A DNA stretch of 7,491 nucleotides. Origin: an uncultured Lachnospiraceae bacterium (GTDB taxonomy: Bacteria > Bacillota > Clostridia > Lachnospirales > Lachnospiraceae). The stretch's first letter is position 1; each line of letters opens with the position of its first letter. The translations under genes and the position numbers were made by a program. Location of the stretch: positions 1-7,491 of the forward strand of contig CACZOS010000128.1 in assembly GCA_902782815.1 (NCBI GenBank), given 5' to 3'. Shown piece by piece: positions 5,700 through 7,491 of the stretch. The notes below the pieces were generated by a model. The model was not told where the DNA came from and ran no database searches. It saw only the letters and a list, made by a program, of their open reading frames with translations.

Positions 5700-5732
5700 T
5701 CAGCTCTTATCCCAAAGGGTTGTAATCTTCAT
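5700..5732 (-). pseudogene. Ten-codon stub, probably the remnant start of an alpha/beta-hydrolase gene
   Basis: GGAGG (5742-5746), 9 nt of spacing and ATG at 5732 begin MKITTLWDKS, followed at once by TGA (5700-5702). This looks like the N-terminus of alpha/beta hydrolases that I recall beginning MKITTLWDKxFPLSDKV, about 310-340 residues, and often encoded beside CMD and cyclophilin-like genes in Clostridia. The ribosome site and start are intact, yet the terminator hairpin begins 7 nt after the stop, so most of the gene seems lost. It starts 15 nt after the cyclophilin-like gene. Ten residues is a short basis, so a chance mini-ORF or leader peptide remains possible. Confidence 0.5.
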
Positions 5733-5747
5733 CAGCAACAGCCTCCA

Positions 5748-6101
5748 CTATTCTTCCGATACCACAAGCTTCACTCGCCCCGGCATCTGATTTATCAATT
5801 TCAGATCATCTTCCAAAATATGTCCGATAATCATCATATTCCTATACTCTTTTGAAAATTCTTCACCGCCATAGAGCAGGGCAAACCATCCTCCGCCCAG
5901 GCTGATATCCCCGTTATTCCATCCGATTTGTGTCTCCAAAGGATCATATAATCCATTCGCCGCATTGCAGCAATAGTCCATCCCTGAATCATATCCGCTG
6001 CATGAGAAGGGCAGCCTCCTTTCAAAATCCTTTGCCGCCAGCGTGTCATTCAGCCTTGCACGAATCCTCACGATCCCGTCCGTGATGATGATGTTCCGCA
6101 T
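5748..6101 (-). CDS. Cyclophilin-like fold protein
   Basis: A 117-residue protein matching the small bacterial cyclophilin-like fold family; no enzymatic activity is established for this group as far as I know. The N-terminal strand MRNIIITDGIVRIRARLNDTLAAKDFERRLPFSC is followed by a central NNGDISLGGGWFALLYGGEE, the family's GDI...ALLYG signature at about 63-82. Then come YRNMMIIGHILEDDLKLINQMPGRVKLVV, with the typical IG.I.....L......G.V end. It has no signal peptide or membrane segment, so it is cytoplasmic. ATG 6101 begins 2 nt after the CMD stop, with GAGGAAA upstream inside the CMD gene, so translation is probably coupled. A TMP-like substrate-binding role is sometimes suggested by the fold, but the sequence does not prove it. 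Confidence 0.85.
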   Translation of the reverse strand: MRNIIITDGIVRIRARLNDTLAAKDFERRLPFSCSGYDSGMDYCCNAANGLYDPLETQIGWNNGDISLGGGWFALLYGGEEFSKEYRNMMIIGHILEDDLKLINQMPGRVKLVVSEE

Positions 6102-6103
6102 AC

Positions 6104-6439
6104 TTATATTTCCTCGACCGCATAGACTTCTTTGGCAAGATTAAATACGCTCCACCCGAATGGCCAGCCACAATAGAATGCCGTATGTGTAATGATTGCT
6201 GCCATCTCCTTCTGCGTCACACCATGATTCTTTGCATTGGTAAGATGGTACTTCAGGGAACTGTCCGTCACGCCTTGCGACATAAGGGAGACCACAGTAA
6301 TAATGCATCTGGTCTTCAGATCAATATCTTCATTGTTCCAGTTCTCACCAAACAAGATATCATCATTAAAATGAGCGAAATCCGGTGCAAAATTCCCTAA
6401 TGCATCCCTGCCTGCCGTCTGAACGATTTTTTCAGCCAT
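6104..6439 (-). CDS. Carboxymuconolactone decarboxylase (CMD/AhpD-like) family protein
   Basis: An 111-residue CMD-family protein, a small all-helical fold that includes gamma-carboxymuconolactone decarboxylases and AhpD-type peroxidase partners. Family marks are DLKTRCIITVVSLMSQG at about 40-56, LKYHLTNAKNHGVTQKEMAAIITHTAFYCGWPFGW at about 62-96, with the typical HL..A..HGVT..E..E...H..FY.GWP pattern and His85. The AhpD CxxC pair is absent; single Cys45 and Cys90 are present, so classical AhpD chemistry is doubtful. The start at ATG 6439 (MAEKIVQTAGR) is set by AGGAGG at 6445-6450, 5 nt upstream; an in-frame GTG at 6466 lies before that site and is rejected. It is the first gene of a leftward operon with the cyclophilin-like gene and faces a divergent TetR gene. 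The substrate is unknown. Confidence 0.9.
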   Translation of the reverse strand: MAEKIVQTAGRDALGNFAPDFAHFNDDILFGENWNNEDIDLKTRCIITVVSLMSQGVTDSSLKYHLTNAKNHGVTQKEMAAIITHTAFYCGWPFGWSVFNLAKEVYAVEEI

Positions 6440-6444
6440 AACTG

Positions 6445-6450
6445 CCTCCT
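6445..6450 (-). promoter_or_regulatory. Ribosome binding site that fixes the CMD start
   Basis: AGGAGG on the minus strand is 5 nt before ATG 6439. It shows that translation starts there rather than at the upstream in-frame GTG (6466). Confidence 0.85.
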
Positions 6451-6469
6451 GTAAATAAATATCCACGTG

Positions 6470-6498
6470 TTGATTTTTCTACTTGAGGACAGTATAAT
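6470..6498 (+). promoter_or_regulatory. Promoter of the divergent TetR gene, overlapping the CMD promoter
   Basis: TTGATT (6470-6475), a 17-nt spacer and TATAAT (6493-6498), with a start near 6505 and a leader of about 83 nt. On the opposite strand TATACT at 6491-6496 is the best -10 for the CMD operon, with only a weak -35 (TGGTAA, 6514-6519). The two -10 elements share bases, so the promoters compete, and a regulator bound here would affect both directions. Confidence 0.65.
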
Positions 6499-6537
6499 AT
6501 CATCAAACTCAGATTACCATTTCCACAATCTCAATTA

Positions 6538-6574
6538 TGGCGATTACGCCACACTTTTTGAAATGTGGACATTT
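6538..6574. promoter_or_regulatory. Cluster of short inverted repeats in the TetR leader
   Basis: Three overlapping symmetries are seen: TGGCG-atta-CGCCA (6538-6551), an 8-bp bulged hairpin CCACA(c)TTT/AAATGTGG (6549-6568), and AAATGT-gg-ACATTT (6561-6574). The last is a DNA palindrome ending at the AGGGAG ribosome site. One may be the autoregulatory operator of the TetR protein. The RNA hairpins could also shape access to the ribosome site. Confidence 0.4.
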
Positions 6575-6587
6575 AGGGAGTGATGCT

Positions 6588-7154
6588 ATGCCCATAAAAA
6601 GAAAGACAGACCTTCGCGTCCTGAAAACAAAAAATGCGATCAAAGAGACCTTCAAGGAAATGGTCTGCGAGATGGATGCATCTGAAATCACCATCAAAGA
6701 ACTGACCGATCGTGCCATGATCCACAGAAAGACCTTCTACTTACACTATACATGTATCGAAGCTTTATATGAAGATATGCTCTCAGAACTGTCTGATCAA
6801 TACTATGAAGCAATCGACCAGGTACCTGCTGATGCGCCATTCACTGAAGTGAACCGTGTGTTCTTTACCTTTATGGCTGATCAGGAGCCCTACATGGAAA
6901 AGATCGTCTGCTCGGCAAGTTACCGTGAGTTTGCCGACAAATTCTTTATGTCCATGCTCCGGCACAATCGCGGACGCCACAATCCATACGCAGCTTTTTC
7001 CCCCGAAGAGCAGAATATCATCAACACTTTTCTTAGCCTGACCAGTTCTAATATATACCGTCAATGGGTCGCTGATGAAAAAAAGATCCCTCTGGATTCT
7101 CTGATTGAATTATCCGGAAAACTATTCTTAAACGGTATTTCCTCTATCGTCTAA
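6588..7154 (+). CDS. TetR-family transcriptional regulator, divergent from the CMD operon
   Basis: A 188-residue TetR-type regulator. The N-terminal DNA-binding domain is LKTKNAIKETFKEMVCEM (about 12-29), then EITIKELTDRAMIHRKTFYLHYTCIEALYEDML with the recognition helix HRKTFYLHY at about 46-54. This pattern (RKTFYxHY) is typical of the DhaS-like branch of the family. The C-terminal helices show no recognisable effector residues. The start is placed at ATG 6588 (MPIKRKTDLRV), since AGGGAG at 6575-6580 lies 7 nt upstream; an in-frame ATG at 6537 has no ribosome site and adds unconserved residues. The overlapping divergent promoter makes the CMD/cyclophilin operon its likely target, as is common for TetR pairs; this is inferred. 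Confidence 0.9.
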   Translation: MPIKRKTDLRVLKTKNAIKETFKEMVCEMDASEITIKELTDRAMIHRKTFYLHYTCIEALYEDMLSELSDQYYEAIDQVPADAPFTEVNRVFFTFMADQEPYMEKIVCSASYREFADKFFMSMLRHNRGRHNPYAAFSPEEQNIINTFLSLTSSNIYRQWVADEKKIPLDSLIELSGKLFLNGISSIV

Positions 7155-7204
7155 GCAGAAAAAGAGGCAGAGATAGATTGAATCTTCACCCAAATTCACT
7201 GACT

Positions 7205-7216
7205 GAATCCGGATTC
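7205..7216. promoter_or_regulatory. 12-bp palindrome just upstream of the blaI-type promoter
   Basis: GAATCCGGATTC is a perfect palindrome ending one base before the -35 hexamer (7218). It is well placed for an activator or a second repressor, but no protein can be assigned. Chance is possible. Confidence 0.3.
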
Positions 7217-7217
7217 C

Positions 7218-7246
7218 TTGACTTTCTCTGATAAAAACTTTATAAT
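7218..7246 (+). promoter_or_regulatory. Promoter of the BlaI-type repressor gene
   Basis: TTGACT (7218-7223), a 17-nt spacer and TATAAT (7241-7246), with a predicted start near 7253. The leader is short, about 26 nt, and begins inside the putative operator. Confidence 0.85.
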
Positions 7247-7254
7247 CCAATTAT

Positions 7255-7264
7255 TACAAATGTA
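7255..7264. promoter_or_regulatory. BlaI/CopY-type operator box
   Basis: TACAAATGTA matches TACAnnTGTA, the core recognised by the BlaI/MecI/CopY repressor family. It sits at the predicted transcription start, directly before the AGGAGGA ribosome site of a gene of exactly that family. This points to autorepression. Only one box is visible. Confidence 0.78.
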
Positions 7265-7278
7265 GGAGGATTGTTGTT

Positions 7279-7491
7279 TTGCCTAACCTGCCCCAAATAT
7301 CCGAAGCTGAATTCGAAGTGATGAAGATTGTCTGGAAAAACGCACCTGTCAGTACCAATGATATTACGGACACACTCACAAGCCGGACGAAATGGAGCCC
7401 GAAAACTGTTCAGACCTTGATAAAGCGTCTTGTAGATAAAGGGGCCCTGTCATATGTAAAACAGGGAAGATTGTATGTATACACCCCGCTG
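7279..7491 (+). CDS. BlaI/MecI/CopY-family transcriptional repressor, N-terminal part (cut by window edge)
   Basis: The first 71 codons of a winged-helix repressor; the family usually has about 120-130 residues. I translated from TTG 7279, 8 nt after GGAGGA (7265-7270); no ATG is available in a suitable place, so TTG is the likely start. The protein reads MPNLPQISEAEFEVMKIVWK, then VSTNDITDTLTSRTKWSPKTVQTLIKRLVDKGAL, the helix-turn-helix with the recognition segment WSPKTVQTLIKRL, then the wing YVKQGRLYVYTPL. In relatives these repressors are usually followed by a BlaR1/MecR1-type membrane metalloprotease sensor, which would lie to the right of the window. The TACAnnTGTA box over its promoter supports autoregulation. 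Whether it answers beta-lactams, copper or another wall stress cannot be told from this part. Confidence 0.93.
   Translation, partial: MPNLPQISEAEFEVMKIVWKNAPVSTNDITDTLTSRTKWSPKTVQTLIKRLVDKGALSYVKQGRLYVYTPL

Noticed and set aside
1..7491. CRISPR array, tRNA, rRNA, riboswitch or insertion sequence
   Set aside because: I saw no regularly spaced repeats, tRNA-like cloverleaf, rRNA motif, transposase frame or terminal inverted repeats, so mobile-element involvement in the deletions is unsupported.

Overview
The window looks like chromosomal DNA from a gut-type Clostridia species, most likely Lachnospiraceae. This is judged from the moderately AT-rich composition, the strong AGGAGG-type ribosome binding sites, consensus sigma-A promoters, and the gene families: lipoprotein flavodoxin, DUF4405 protein, MATE/HATPase protein, cyclophilin-like protein and CMD protein. 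That assignment comes from family recall, not a search.

Layout, left to right. (1) Positions 1-2961 are all minus strand and read as one operon from a consensus promoter at 3005-3033. The order is a TetR regulator, an exported flavodoxin lipoprotein, a multi-histidine DUF4405 membrane protein, a broken cytoplasmic NAD(P)H/FMN oxidoreductase gene, and the start of nagA (N-acetylglucosamine-6-phosphate deacetylase), which runs off the left edge. (2) The 2962-3191 intergenic region holds two near-identical operator copies in the tetR promoter, a separate 17-nt palindrome, and a plus-strand promoter. (3) 3192-4415 encodes an intact AI-2E-family permease, followed by an 18-bp hairpin between convergent genes. 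(4) 4518-5556 (minus) is a MATE-type transporter/HATPase gene with a large frameshifting internal deletion. (5) 5661-5693 is a hairpin built from two palindromes. (6) 5700-6439 (minus) is a small operon: CMD protein, cyclophilin-like protein, and a 10-codon stub that looks like the start of an alpha/beta-hydrolase gene. (7) A divergent TetR regulator lies at 6588-7154. (8) A BlaI/MecI/CopY-type repressor starts at 7279 behind a consensus promoter with a TACAnnTGTA box, and is cut by the right edge.

How it may work together. The first operon could be a TetR-controlled redox relay: a cytosolic flavin reductase, a membrane electron carrier and an extracytoplasmic flavodoxin. The CMD/cyclophilin cluster is probably controlled by the divergent TetR. 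The BlaI-type gene is probably autoregulated.

The most unusual feature is that three genes within about 5 kb (486-879, 4518-5556, 5700-5732) seem to have lost internal or distal segments, while their promoters, ribosome sites and ends remain. Two junctions sit on short sequences that could have been direct repeats. This is either local gene decay by deletion or a recurrent assembly error; the sequence alone cannot decide which.
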